From: Gp13-AA77 sp035946575
GTDB taxonomy: Bacteria; Acidobacteriota; Terriglobia; UBA7540
Direction: 5' to 3'
Assembly: GCA_035946575.1 (NCBI GenBank)
Contig: DASYZG010000094.1
Span: 19,721-83,720 of the forward strand
Length of the DNA: 64,000 bases
Part shown: in pieces, positions 18,044-26,638 of the stretch
How the letters are laid out: the number at the start of each line of letters is the position of its first letter
How positions within the stretch are numbered: the first letter of the stretch is position 1
Made by a program: the position numbers and the translations under genes
The notes under the pieces: model-generated
The model's input: only the letters and a program-made list of their open reading frames with translations
Told to the model about the DNA's origin: nothing
The model's database searches: none

Positions 18044-18829
18044 CAACTTTGCTCCTTTCGCTTCGCACTTTCCGTGATCACCTGACACGTCGGGCGCGGA
18101 CGAAGATTCAGGACCTGGCTCCTCGCCCCGCATCGGCTGGTTCCGTTCGGCCGAAACACGAATTGTAGAAGCTGAGTGGAGAACCGCCAATCCGGTAGTT
18201 TCCCAATTTCCGGGGATGAATCGATGTATGTTCTTGTAAGTTTATGTTGACTGGAATAACAATGATGTCCAGCTTGAACCGGGGGTGCCGCAGGCTTGAC
18301 GACCAAAGGCGAATGCTCACCCGTTTCCCTGCATGCAACGCCAGCTGCGAGCTAAGTTGCTGAAAACATTCGAAAAATAAATATTCCCAATTTTCTCACT
18401 TTTCTCAATTTTCTCCATTGTCCCATTTTGTTATGGCATGCTCAAAACATGCGGGACTCTAACAGAAAGCCGCCGATCCAAACCGGGTTCGCGACAAGGG
18501 GACCGGGCGGGACGAAGGTGTCGAACCGGCGCACCGAACCGCCCCGGAGGGCAGGCCTCGATCTTCTGGAAGGGTGCCCTCCCGGCCTAAGTAATGGTGA
18601 ATCGAAACCAATCGCCCAAGTGACACAAAATGTTTTAGTTAACTCTCGTTTGGCATGCCGGACACTCGGGATTCACGGGAAATCGAAACCAAACTTCGAA
18701 GTGATTCAGGAATTGAGGGTTAGGACCGGAATCCCCTGTACTTTAGTGCGGATTGCGAACCCACTTTCAGGCCTGTTTTTGGGCCTGTTTTGCCGATTCT
18801 GGTGGCTTTCGACCGCTTTTTTGACTGGA
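18044..18829. other. Long intergenic stretch with repeat word and no clear gene
   Basis: About 790 bases between the PEP-CTERM gene and the phosphatase relic. It holds the 55-bp repeat at 18376-18430, and two copies of AATCGAAACCAA about 75 bases apart (near 18600 and 18676), both followed by AAGTGA. Forward frames here have no recognisable family. GC is lower than in neighbouring genes. It may be decayed mobile DNA, but nothing proves this. Confidence 0.5.
18376..18430. repeat. 55-bp dispersed repeat, copy 1 (inverted relative to copy 2)
   Basis: The reverse complement of this stretch matches 42984-43038 at 51 of 55 positions by eye. It is AT-rich and built from words such as GGGACAATGG, GAGAAAA and GTGAGAAA. 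It stands out against the high-GC background. Confidence 0.85.
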
Positions 18830-19018
18830 TCAGCCCACGTTTGCGACTACAAGCGTCATGTCGTCATGCTGCGGCCCACCGGCGGCGAAGCGCTCGATCT
18901 CGGCGAGGATCAGCTTCTGCAACTCCACCGCGGAAAGCCGCAGATTCTCCGAGACCACACGCTGCCGGCGACCTTCGCCAAATTCCTCGTCGCGGCTGTT
19001 CATCGCTTCGAGCACGCG
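18830..19018 (-). pseudogene. Remnant of a SpoIIE/PP2C-type serine phosphatase C-terminus
   Basis: The frame reads VLEAMNSRDEEFGEGRRQRV, then ELQKLILAEIERFAAGG and PQHDDMTLVVANVG to a stop. This is the recognisable C-terminal end of RsbU/SpoIIE-type phosphatases, including the metal-binding DD in HDDMT and an altered version of the usual DGVTEAMN segment (RVLEAMN). The upstream catalytic domain is absent; the frame before it is unrelated hydrophobic sequence. Only about 60 residues of the family remain, so the gene is decayed. The 3' end overlaps no other gene; modA starts about 260 bases away on the opposite strand. Confidence 0.7.
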
Positions 19019-19274
19019 GAAGAGCAGCTGCGTCGCGGTGAGAAACAGCAGAAGCCAGAGTCCTTTGTGTTTCAGCACGAAGCCTCGCAGCAAAGAATCG
19101 TACACCAATCCGCGACGGCGGGGCCATTGCGAGATCAAGTGACCGGGCGATGGGGAGATCGCGCCATCGAGCCATTGGGTCATTGAGGTATTGAACCGTC
19201 AGCGATGGGACTGCTTGAGCTGTTCGAGCCGGTTCGGCATAGTGTTGCTAGACGTAAAAGTGTATATTGTCTTC

Positions 19275-20066
19275 ATGAATCTTGCGATGACGCTGCTGCT
19301 GACTGTGAATGGCTGGGCGTCCGGGCGGGCGCCGGATGGGGGTCGCCAGATCACGGTGGCTGCGGCGGCCGACCTGACATTCGTATTCAAGGACGTCGCG
19401 GCGCGCTTCGAGAAGCAGACCGGGATCGATGTCCGGCTGTCCTTTGGGTCGTCGGGCAACTTCTTCGCCCAGATCCAGAATGGAGCGCCTTACGACATTT
19501 TCTTTTCGGCTGACGCGCGTTATCCGCGGCAACTCGAGTCGGTGGGGCTGATCGAACCGGGAACGTTTTATCGTTACGCGCGCGGCCGGATCGTTCTCTG
19601 GGCTCCCAAAGGATCGGGCATTGACGTGGCGCGTGGTCTCGGTGTCCTGGCGGAGCCGGCCGTGCGCAAAATAGCCATTGCCAACCCCGAGCATGCTCCT
19701 TACGGGCGCGCCGCAGTTGCCGCCTTGCGGCATGAGGGGCTGTACGATCAGGTCCGCGACAAGCTGGTGCTGGGCGAGAACATTTCGCAGGCCGCGCAGT
19801 TCGTCCTTTCGAGCGGCGCCGGCGTCGGAATCGTCGCGCTGTCGCTGGCGTTATCGCCGACCATGAAGCATCAGGGCAAATTCTTCGAGATACCGGAGTC
19901 GAGCTATCCGGCCATCGATCAGGCGGCGGTAATCCTGAAATCGTCGCGAAACAAGGACGCTGCCCGGCGGTTCCTCGATTTTCTGCGCCGGCCGGAGATT
20001 GCCGGCCTGATGCGGAGCTATGGATTCGCGCTTCCAGCCTCCCGTGCCGCCGGCGCGACCCCATGA
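19275..20066 (+). CDS. modA: Molybdate ABC transporter, periplasmic binding protein
   Basis: Captures molybdate (or tungstate) outside the inner membrane and delivers it to ModBC. 263 residues from the ATG at 19275, which opens a short signal peptide (MNLAMTLLLTVNGWASG). The mature protein begins with the family signature ITVAAAADLTFVFKDVAARF, then FGSSGNFFAQIQNGAPYDIF and FFSADARYP, and continues with IANPEHAPYGRAA. The frame is open to 19191 but the upstream codons would place the signal peptide internally. No strong Shine-Dalgarno sequence is visible. First gene of modA-modB-modC; I could not recognise a Mo-cofactor riboswitch or a ModE site in the 250 bases upstream. Confidence 0.93.
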   Translation: MNLAMTLLLTVNGWASGRAPDGGRQITVAAAADLTFVFKDVAARFEKQTGIDVRLSFGSSGNFFAQIQNGAPYDIFFSADARYPRQLESVGLIEPGTFYRYARGRIVLWAPKGSGIDVARGLGVLAEPAVRKIAIANPEHAPYGRAAVAALRHEGLYDQVRDKLVLGENISQAAQFVLSSGAGVGIVALSLALSPTMKHQGKFFEIPESSYPAIDQAAVILKSSRNKDAARRFLDFLRRPEIAGLMRSYGFALPASRAAGATP

Positions 20067-20740
20067 ACTGGCCTGCCATCACCCTGAGCCTGCGCCTCGC
20101 CTTCATGGTAGCGGCCTTGCTGCTCGTCTTCGGAATTCCGATCGCCTACTGGGTCACCTTCTCCCGCTGGCGCTGGAAATTTCTGGTCGAGGCTATCGTG
20201 GCACTGCCGCTGGTCCTGCCGCCGACGGTGCTCGGGTTCTACCTGCTGGTGGCCATGGGACCGCGGAGCCCGTTCGGCCGCTGGTACGCGTCCTGGTCGG
20301 GACACGGCCTGCCCTTCACCTTTGAAGGACTGGTGCTGGCGTCGGTGCTTTACAGCCTGCCGTTCGCGGTACAGCCGACCGCCGCCGCCTTCGCCCTCGT
20401 CGATCCCAGCCTGATCAACGCCTCGTCGATTCTGGGCGCGTCGGCTTGGCGCACGTTCTTCCGCGTGATCCTGCCGCTTTCCGCGGGCGGAGTGGTGACC
20501 GGAGTGATCCTGAGCTTTGCCCACACGCTCGGCGAGTTCGGCGTGGTGCTCATGGTCGGTGGCAACATTCCCGGCGCCACGCAGACCATTTCCATTGCGG
20601 TGTACGATCAGGTGCAGGACCTCGACTTCGTGGCCGCCAACCACACCGCGTCGCTCCTGCTGGCGTTTTCGTTCATCACGCTTTCGGTCACTTACGCACT
20701 CAACCGGAGGATTTGGGCCGTATGGCCGCTGCATCAATGA
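20063..20740 (+). CDS. modB: Molybdate ABC transporter permease
   Basis: Inner-membrane channel subunit, 225 residues with about five to six helices. The cytoplasmic EAA-type loop is seen in NASSILGASAWRTFFRVILP, and the following GVILSFAHTLGEFGVVLMVG is the ModB signature. It starts with an ATGA overlap of the modA stop, so translation is coupled. The neighbouring order modA-modB-modC is the standard molybdate importer. Confidence 0.95.
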   Translation: MNWPAITLSLRLAFMVAALLLVFGIPIAYWVTFSRWRWKFLVEAIVALPLVLPPTVLGFYLLVAMGPRSPFGRWYASWSGHGLPFTFEGLVLASVLYSLPFAVQPTAAAFALVDPSLINASSILGASAWRTFFRVILPLSAGGVVTGVILSFAHTLGEFGVVLMVGGNIPGATQTISIAVYDQVQDLDFVAANHTASLLLAFSFITLSVTYALNRRIWAVWPLHQ

Positions 20741-21840
20741 TCCCGGTGGAGACCCGCGGTCTCGAGGTTCGCGTCCGCAAGCAATTCACAGGCGGATTTG
20801 CCCTCGACGCCGAATTCCGGGTCGAGCGCGGGTTCACGATCCTCTTTGGCCCGTCAGGCTCGGGCAAGACGACGCTGCTCGAGTGCCTTGCGGGATTTCG
20901 CACGCCCGATTCGGGGCGCGTGGCGCTCGGCGGCCGCGCGCTCTTCGATTTCGAGCAGAAGATCAACGTGCCGGTGCGCGAGCGCGGCATAGGTTATCTT
21001 CTGCAAGGCCTTGCCCTGTTTCCCCATCTGACGGCGGAAGCGAACGTGGCCTACGGCCTTGCCAGGCAGCCCGCGGACGCGCGGCGCGCGCGGGCTCGGG
21101 AGATTCTGGAATCGTTCCGCGTCAGTCACGTCGGCGCTCGCAAACCGGGGGCCATCTCGGGTGGCGAGCGCCAGCGAGTGGCTCTGGCAAGGTCGCTCGT
21201 GACCAACCCGGCCCTTCTGCTGCTTGACGAGCCGCTGTCAGCGCTCGACGCCATCGTAAAATCGAAGATCATCGACGACCTGCGCGCCTGGAACGCCTCG
21301 CACAACATTCCCATCATCTACGTCACCCACTCGGCGGCGGAAGCGTTCGCGCTCGGCGAGCGCATCGTGGTGCTCGAGTCCGGCTCCGTGCTGGCGCAGG
21401 GTTCGCCGCAGGGGGTGCTGGCCGCGCCGCGTCATGAAACCGTGGCGCAACTCGCGGGTTTTGAGAATATCTTCGACGCTACCGTGACGGCCTTGCGTGA
21501 GGAACAGGGAACCATGCGCTGCCGCCTGGGATCGAGCGCGGTCGAACTGGAGGTGCCGTTGCTCTGGATCGAGCCGGGCTCGCCAACTCGGGTGGCGATC
21601 CGCGCGGGCGACATTCTGGTGGCCACGGCGCGTCCGGAAGGAATCAGCGCGCGTAATACCTTTCAGGGGAGACTAGTCTCGCTCGATCGTCACGGTGTGA
21701 CCGTGATCGCGACCGTCGACGCGGGCGTGCGCTTCGAGGTACACCTGACGCCGAGCGCGATTCACTCCCTCGGACTCGAGTCAGGTCAGAACGTTTGGCT
21801 GATCGTCAAGACGTACTCATGCCATCTGGTTGGGGCGTAG
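20722..21840 (+). CDS. modC: Molybdate ABC transporter ATP-binding protein with C-terminal TOBE/Mop domain
   Basis: Hydrolyses ATP to drive molybdate import. 372 residues from the ATG at 20722, preceded by GGAGG and overlapping modB by 19 bases; a second ATG at 20737 is also possible. Walker A is GPSGSGKTTLLE, the ABC signature ISGGERQRVALARSL, Walker B LLLLDEPLSALD, and the H-loop YVTHSAAEAFAL. The C-terminal 110 residues (RPEGISARNTFQGRLVSL to the end) form a TOBE/Mop-type domain, which in this family binds oxyanion and adjusts activity. The frame extends upstream within modB but that part is a shadow. Confidence 0.95.
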   Translation: MAAASMIPVETRGLEVRVRKQFTGGFALDAEFRVERGFTILFGPSGSGKTTLLECLAGFRTPDSGRVALGGRALFDFEQKINVPVRERGIGYLLQGLALFPHLTAEANVAYGLARQPADARRARAREILESFRVSHVGARKPGAISGGERQRVALARSLVTNPALLLLDEPLSALDAIVKSKIIDDLRAWNASHNIPIIYVTHSAAEAFALGERIVVLESGSVLAQGSPQGVLAAPRHETVAQLAGFENIFDATVTALREEQGTMRCRLGSSAVELEVPLLWIEPGSPTRVAIRAGDILVATARPEGISARNTFQGRLVSLDRHGVTVIATVDAGVRFEVHLTPSAIHSLGLESGQNVWLIVKTYSCHLVGA

Positions 21841-21842
21841 CG

Positions 21843-21947
21843 GTGAGTCAGGTTGCCAGTACGTCAGTGGGTCAGTTTGTCAGTAGATCAGTACTCCCAC
21901 TGAAATACTGAAGGACTGAAATACTGAAATCTGAAATCCTGACTCAC
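21843..21947. repeat. CAGT/ACTGAAA word repeat with inverted ends
   Basis: Between modC and a convergent small gene. It consists of GTCAGT/ATCAGT words, then three ACTGAAAT words, and is bounded by an inverted pair, GTGAGTCAGG (21843-21852) and CCTGACTCAC (21938-21947). It could fold into a long imperfect hairpin and may end both transcripts, but that is inference. Confidence 0.65.
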
Positions 21948-22279
21948 TGTACGCTCGATCGCGTCTCGGAGCCTGCGGGCGGAATGGTGCTCCCGCTCTT
22001 TGGCTTCACCATGAAGTGGCCGCGGGGATGCTTTCGGACCGTTTGTTCCAGTCCCCACAGCGGCGCTTCGGCGCCCTCATCTTTGAGGGTCTGGAATGAC
22101 TTGGTATTGGTGTTTCCGCAGCGCGGGCACGGCATTAGAGGCCGGCCCACCACGTCGACCAGCGGTCCTTCGGAGTAGAAGAGGGAGTTCACCGTGTCAT
22201 GGCCGGTCTGCATCATGCAGTTGTAACACACGTACCAGTATCGTCGGTCGATCCCGCGCAACCGGCTCAGAATGCCCAT
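21944..22279 (-). CDS. Small zinc-ribbon protein of unknown function
   Basis: 111 residues. Two cysteine pairs, YVCYNCMM (near residue 20) and MPCPRCGNTNTKSF (near 50), form a likely zinc ribbon. The rest is charged and ends in a Ser/Gly/Pro-rich tail that runs into the repeat at 21843-21947. The ATG follows AAGGAGGAGCC, a strong ribosome-binding site, which supports a real gene. No family name is recognised. It converges with modC and is divergent from the YtxH gene. A role in nucleic-acid or protein binding is only a guess. Confidence 0.65.
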   Translation of the reverse strand: MGILSRLRGIDRRYWYVCYNCMMQTGHDTVNSLFYSEGPLVDVVGRPLMPCPRCGNTNTKSFQTLKDEGAEAPLWGLEQTVRKHPRGHFMVKPKSGSTIPPAGSETRSSVQ

Positions 22280-22515
22280 GGCTCCTCCTTGAAATGACTG
22301 AATTGATTATGCTTGAAGGATGGGAGCTTTTCAATACGGTGAATGCCGGTGATTTCTCGGAATGCAACCGAATGCAACCTCGGCAGCTCGCGGATCCCTT
22401 TGCGGGATACGCCATGCCGTTTGCGACCAGAACTGTTTGACTTTCGCTGGCCCTAAACTCCCAATGCATTCCTCCACTGCGCCGGTGTAATCTAGTTTTG
22501 GGGAGAAAGGACGCC

Positions 22516-22782
22516 ATGAAGAGCGGAAATGCATTCTCAGCTTTTTTGATTGGTTTCGTCGTGGGCGCCGGTGTGGCGCTCTTATTTGCGCCGCAGTCGG
22601 GTGAGGACACGCGCGAGTGGATCTCCGACAATGCGCGCAAGGGCTACAAGCAGGCGTCGCGAGCTGTGGAAGATGCCGTGGACCGCGGCACCGAGGTCAT
22701 CCAGCGCGGCAGGGATCTGGCCAATGACACCGCGGCTGCGGCTCGTAAGGTATACGACAAGGCCGCGCGCGCCGCGAGCTAG
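22516..22782 (+). CDS. YtxH-domain protein
   Basis: 88 residues. An N-terminal membrane helix (AFLIGFVVGAGVALLFAPQS) is followed by a charged helical region with GEDTREWISDNARKGYKQAS, the YtxH/general-stress type. Members are small membrane-anchored proteins of unclear function, often induced by stress. The ATG at 22516 is preceded by GGAGAAAGG. The ORF opens 18 bases earlier at a TTG, but the ATG is better placed. It stands about 150 bases upstream of the aldehyde dehydrogenase and need not belong to that cluster. Confidence 0.85.
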   Translation: MKSGNAFSAFLIGFVVGAGVALLFAPQSGEDTREWISDNARKGYKQASRAVEDAVDRGTEVIQRGRDLANDTAAAARKVYDKAARAAS

Positions 22783-22934
22783 GCTTAACCTGCCTCCTTG
22801 GCCGCAGAATCCGTGGGAGCTCGCGGCGGGGTCGCTCTGTGCCGAGTAGCAGCTGACGCCGCGAGCTTCGGCTCCCGGTCGAGTTGTGCCGATCCGAAGT
22901 AGTGCCATTCTCCTGAATTGTTGAGGGGTGAACG

Positions 22935-24410
22935 ATGGAAGCGACCGTACAGGAGCGTGCTCTCGCGCCGGCACGGAACTGGATCGATGGCAAGCCTGCT
23001 GAAAACGCCTCGGGCAAGACCATTGACCTGATCAATCCCGCGACCGGAGAGGTGCTGACCACCGTGCCGCGTGGCGGCGCTCAGGACGTGGACAAGGCGG
23101 TGGCCGCGGCACGTCGCGCGTTTGAGAACCAGGCGTGGCGCGACATGAAGCCGTCGGCGCGCTCCAGAATGCTCTGGCGGATCGGCGAATTGATCGAGAA
23201 GAACCTGGATGAGTTGGCCAGGCTGGAGTCGCTGAACGCCGGCAAGACGCTCAAGGGCGCGAAGAACGGCGACATGCGGCCGGCCGCCGACATCTTCTAC
23301 TACTACGCCGGCTGGGTCCGCGCGATGCACAGCGAGGTCATTCCGGTCGACGGCCCGTTCCTTAATTACACGCTGCGCGAGCCGGTAGGCGTGGTCGGCA
23401 TGATCACCGCCTGGAACTACCCTATGCTGCTCGCGGGCTGGAAGGTGGCGCCTGCGCTCGCCACCGGATGCGCTTGCGTGATCAAGCCCTCCGAGATGAC
23501 GCCGCTCACCACGCTGCGCCTGGCGGAAATCTGTAGAGAGGCCGGCGTGCCCGATGGCGTGGTTAACGTGGTTACGGGCTACGGTCCGGAGGCCGGCGAG
23601 GCTCTGGGGCGCCACATGGACGTGGACAAGATCGCGTTCACGGGCAGCATCCGAAGCGCTCGCGCGCTCATGAAGGCATCCGGCGAGAGCAATTTGAAGC
23701 ACCTGTCGCTTGAGCTGGGTGGAAAATCGCCGAACGTCATCTTTCCCGATGCCGATCTTGATGCCGCCCTGCCGGCCGCCTTTTGGGCCATCTACGCTAA
23801 TAAGGGCGAGGTGTGTTCGGCGGGAAGCCGGTTGCTGCTGCACGAGGACATCTACGACGAATTCCTGGGACGCCTGGTCGAAAAGGCCAGCAAGATGCGC
23901 GTCGGTAATCCGCTCGATCCGCAGACCGAAATGGGCGCGCAGATTTCGGGGACGCAGCTTGATCGAATCCTCGGCTATGTGCAGGCGGGTAAGGAGCAGG
24001 GCGCCAGTTTGCTTTGCGGCGGCGAACGAGACGTCGAGGGCGACAAGGCACGCGGCTTCTTCATGAAGCCCACCGTGTTCGGCGACGTGAAGCCGGCGAT
24101 GAAGATCGCCCAGGAAGAGATCTTCGGCCCGGTGCTTTCGGTGCTGAGATTCAAGGACGAAGAAGAAGCCGTGGCGATATCGAACGGTACGATCTACGGC
24201 TTGGTCTCGGCGGTCTGGACGCGCGACGTCCGGCGGGCGCATCGGCTGGCGCGGCAGATCAAAGCCGGCGTGGTGTGGATCAACACCTACAACGGATTCG
24301 ACAGCGCCGCGCCCTTCGGCGGCTACAAGCAGAGCGGCTTCGGACGCGAGATGGGAATGCACGCGCTCGAATCGTACACGCAAGTCAAGTCGGTCTGGGT
24401 GGCACTCTGA
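22935..24410 (+). CDS. Aldehyde dehydrogenase (betaine-aldehyde/aminoaldehyde-type)
   Basis: NAD(P)-dependent oxidation of an aldehyde to its acid. 491 residues, normal for ALDH. Motifs: ITAWNYPMLLAGWKVAPALA, FTGSIRSARALM (cofactor fold), catalytic Glu in SLELGGKSPN, catalytic Cys in NKGEVCSAGSRLL, and EEIFGPVLSVLRF. The C-terminal PFGGYKQSGFGREMGMHALE is typical of betaine-aldehyde, gamma-aminobutyraldehyde and phenylacetaldehyde enzymes. It starts a same-strand series with a GS-like ligase, MarC, iron alcohol dehydrogenase and permease, which together suggest amine or amino-alcohol breakdown. Exact substrate is unknown. A weak GAGGGGTGAACG precedes the ATG. Confidence 0.92.
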   Translation: MEATVQERALAPARNWIDGKPAENASGKTIDLINPATGEVLTTVPRGGAQDVDKAVAAARRAFENQAWRDMKPSARSRMLWRIGELIEKNLDELARLESLNAGKTLKGAKNGDMRPAADIFYYYAGWVRAMHSEVIPVDGPFLNYTLREPVGVVGMITAWNYPMLLAGWKVAPALATGCACVIKPSEMTPLTTLRLAEICREAGVPDGVVNVVTGYGPEAGEALGRHMDVDKIAFTGSIRSARALMKASGESNLKHLSLELGGKSPNVIFPDADLDAALPAAFWAIYANKGEVCSAGSRLLLHEDIYDEFLGRLVEKASKMRVGNPLDPQTEMGAQISGTQLDRILGYVQAGKEQGASLLCGGERDVEGDKARGFFMKPTVFGDVKPAMKIAQEEIFGPVLSVLRFKDEEEAVAISNGTIYGLVSAVWTRDVRRAHRLARQIKAGVVWINTYNGFDSAAPFGGYKQSGFGREMGMHALESYTQVKSVWVAL

Positions 24411-24543
24411 ATGCTACCCGTTCGCTCGCGGTGATGGGCTTGACCCATCGCCGTCGTTCCCCTCGTTCCCGATTGGGTTCCACGAACATGGGTATCTGCG
24501 CTAGAATGGCTGGCGCTGAACGCGTATCGCGCCGGACTCTTCC

Positions 24544-25899
24544 ATGGAAAACGAACCGGTCGGAAATCCGCTCGCCAGATATAATCTCACCAAGATCAAG
24601 GTAGGCGGCTTCGACACCGACGGCATTCTGCGCGGTAAATACATCAGCAGCGAGAAATTTGACTCCGCGGTCCAGCACGGGCTCGGCTTTTGCGATGTGA
24701 TTTTCGGCTGGGATTCCTCGGACGTCCTCTATGACAACGTGAGTGTGACGGGCTGGCACACGGGTTATCCCGATGCGCTGGCCCGCATCGACCTCTCCAC
24801 CTTTCGCCTGATTCCCTGGGAACCGGGTACCGGATTCTTCCTGCTCGACTATTTCGACCAGCACGGGCATCCACTCAGCTTCTCGCCGCGCGAAGTGCTG
24901 CGCCGGGTGGTGGAGAGAGCACGCGGCATGGGCTTTGAACCCGAAGCTGCCGTGGAGTTTGAGTTCTACCTTTTCCGCGAAGATCCGCACTCCATTCGGG
25001 CCAAGCACTATCGCGACCTCACTTCGTTCTCGCCCGGCATGTTCGGCTACAGCGTGCAGCGCACCGGCGCTCATGCCGAGCTCGTCCATGCCATCATGGA
25101 TTCCATGCGTGATTTCGGCGTTGAACTCGAGGGCTTCCACACCGAGACCGGTCCCGGCGTCTACGAGACCGCCTTGCGGCACGACGGCGCTCTGGCGGCG
25201 GCCGATAAGGCGGCGCTCTTCAAGAGCGGCGTGAAGCAGCTCGCGGCGCGGAACGGGTTGACCGCGACCTTCATGGCCAAATGGAACCGCGATTTGCCTG
25301 GCGCGAGCGGGCACCTGCACCAGAGCTTGTGGGACCGCGATCGGAGGCGCAATCTGTTTCACGATCCGCAGGGAGCGCATGGCATGTCCGACCTGATTCG
25401 GCACTATGTCGCCGGACAACTGCAACTCATGCCCGAGTTCGCGGTCTTCTCCTGCCCGACGGTGAATTCTTACAAGCGTCTGGTGCCGGGCGTGTGGGCC
25501 CCAACCAATGCAACCTGGGGCATCGATAATCGTACGGTGGCTTTGCGTGCGGTACTCGGTCCGACGCCAAGCGCCGCGCGGGTGGAATATCGCCTGGCCG
25601 GCGCCGACATCAACCCGCACCTGGCCATTGCCGCCAGCCTGGCGAGCGGGCTCTACGGAATCGAGCACGGGCTGAAGCCTCCGGATCCCGTCCGCGGCAA
25701 CGCGTACGAGACTGGCGGGCCGGCGCTGCCTCGATCGCTCGATGAAGCCACGCGTCTGCTGGATGGCAGCGCGGTCGCGCGGCCGCTGCTCGGCGAAGAA
25801 TTCGTGGATCATTACGTGCGCACGCGCGAGTGGGAAGTCCGGCAGCACCGCCGCGCGGTTACCGACTGGGAGTTGGAGCGCTATTTCGAAATCATCTGA
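24544..25899 (+). CDS. Glutamine-synthetase-family ligase (possible gamma-glutamyl-amine synthetase)
   Basis: 451 residues with the GS fold. The N-terminal beta-grasp part includes KVGGFDTDGILRGKYIS; catalytic-domain motifs are EFEFYLF, GFHTETGPGVYETA, ATFMAKWNRDLPGASGHLHQ (ATP/metal His region), KRLVPGVWAPTNATWGIDNR and the terminal glutamate-binding ARVEYRLAGADINPHLA. It differs from ordinary GlnA in its N-terminus and lacks an obvious adenylylation Tyr segment. With an aldehyde dehydrogenase 5' and an alcohol dehydrogenase and amine permease 3', it more likely gamma-glutamylates an amine (as PuuA or IpuC do) than assimilates ammonium. That role is inferred from context. Confidence 0.85.
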   Translation: MENEPVGNPLARYNLTKIKVGGFDTDGILRGKYISSEKFDSAVQHGLGFCDVIFGWDSSDVLYDNVSVTGWHTGYPDALARIDLSTFRLIPWEPGTGFFLLDYFDQHGHPLSFSPREVLRRVVERARGMGFEPEAAVEFEFYLFREDPHSIRAKHYRDLTSFSPGMFGYSVQRTGAHAELVHAIMDSMRDFGVELEGFHTETGPGVYETALRHDGALAAADKAALFKSGVKQLAARNGLTATFMAKWNRDLPGASGHLHQSLWDRDRRRNLFHDPQGAHGMSDLIRHYVAGQLQLMPEFAVFSCPTVNSYKRLVPGVWAPTNATWGIDNRTVALRAVLGPTPSAARVEYRLAGADINPHLAIAASLASGLYGIEHGLKPPDPVRGNAYETGGPALPRSLDEATRLLDGSAVARPLLGEEFVDHYVRTREWEVRQHRRAVTDWELERYFEII

Positions 25900-25943
25900 G
25901 AATCTGCTCTCAGCTGAGCCGATGTGCTCTTCGGAATCACGTC

Positions 25944-26594
25944 ATGCCCGAGTCTCTGGCGTCCATTATCAAGTTCTGCCTGGTGGCGCTGAGCTCCGTC
26001 TTTTTCCTGGTTGACCCCTTCGCAGCCGTTCCCGTCTTCCTGGCCATGACACCCGGCGAGACCCGCGCTCGCCGGCGGCAGACGGCATCCCGGGCTGCCC
26101 TGACCTGCCTGATTGTGCTTGCGGTCTTCGCCGCCGCGGGAGGGCTCATCTTCAGAGTGTTTGGAATCACGCTGCCGGCGTTCAAGATCGCCGGCGGAAT
26201 CATTCTGATCATGATCGGCCTCGAGATGCTGCAGGCCCGGCCTTCGGGCACCAAGCAGTCGCCGGAAGAACGCGCGGAAGGAACCGTGCGCGAAGCCGTG
26301 GGCGTGATTCCACTCGGGATTCCCATGCTGGCCGGGCCGGGGGCGATCTCCACCGTGATGATTCTGATCGGCGACTCGCGACGCTGGTGGCACTTCGCGG
26401 CTGTCTTCGCGGCCATCGGCGTGAGCTCGCTGGCCTCCTACTGGGTACTGGCGGCGGCGGACCGCGTGGGCGCGTATCTCGGCGAAACGGGCATCCGCAT
26501 CATGACGCGCCTGATGGGCCTGTTGTTGACGGCTCTCGCCGTGCAGTTCATCATCAACGGTTTCGCCGACCTGGGCGTGGTCCATCGGCCTTGA
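25944..26594 (+). CDS. MarC-family integral membrane protein
   Basis: 216 residues with six predicted helices. SSVFFLVDPFAAVPVFLAMT, then FRVFGITLPAFKIAGGIILI, VIPLGIPMLAGPGAISTVMI and the C-terminal IMTRLMGLLLTALAVQFIIN are family motifs. MarC/UPF0056 proteins are inner-membrane proteins of unknown transport role. The ATG at 25944 gives the normal N-terminus; upstream in-frame sequence overlaps the ligase gene end. It sits in the middle of the putative amine-catabolic series, which is unusual and may mark it as a facilitator for the pathway, or just a neighbour. Confidence 0.9.
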   Translation: MPESLASIIKFCLVALSSVFFLVDPFAAVPVFLAMTPGETRARRRQTASRAALTCLIVLAVFAAAGGLIFRVFGITLPAFKIAGGIILIMIGLEMLQARPSGTKQSPEERAEGTVREAVGVIPLGIPMLAGPGAISTVMILIGDSRRWWHFAAVFAAIGVSSLASYWVLAAADRVGAYLGETGIRIMTRLMGLLLTALAVQFIINGFADLGVVHRP

Positions 26595-26638
26595 CGATCG
26601 TCAAGTTCGGCGGACCGGCGTAGACGCGAGGATCATCC

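Noticed and set aside
18428..19186. 252-codon plus-strand frame across the intergenic region and the phosphatase relic
   Set aside because: No family features; its second half is antisense to the recognisable phosphatase tail.
19184..19274. Moco riboswitch or ModE box before modA
   Set aside because: No convincing conserved stems or TATA-spaced palindrome found by eye.
22785..24383. 532-codon minus-strand frame opposite the aldehyde dehydrogenase
   Set aside because: Shadow of a well-supported gene; no domain motif in the antisense product.
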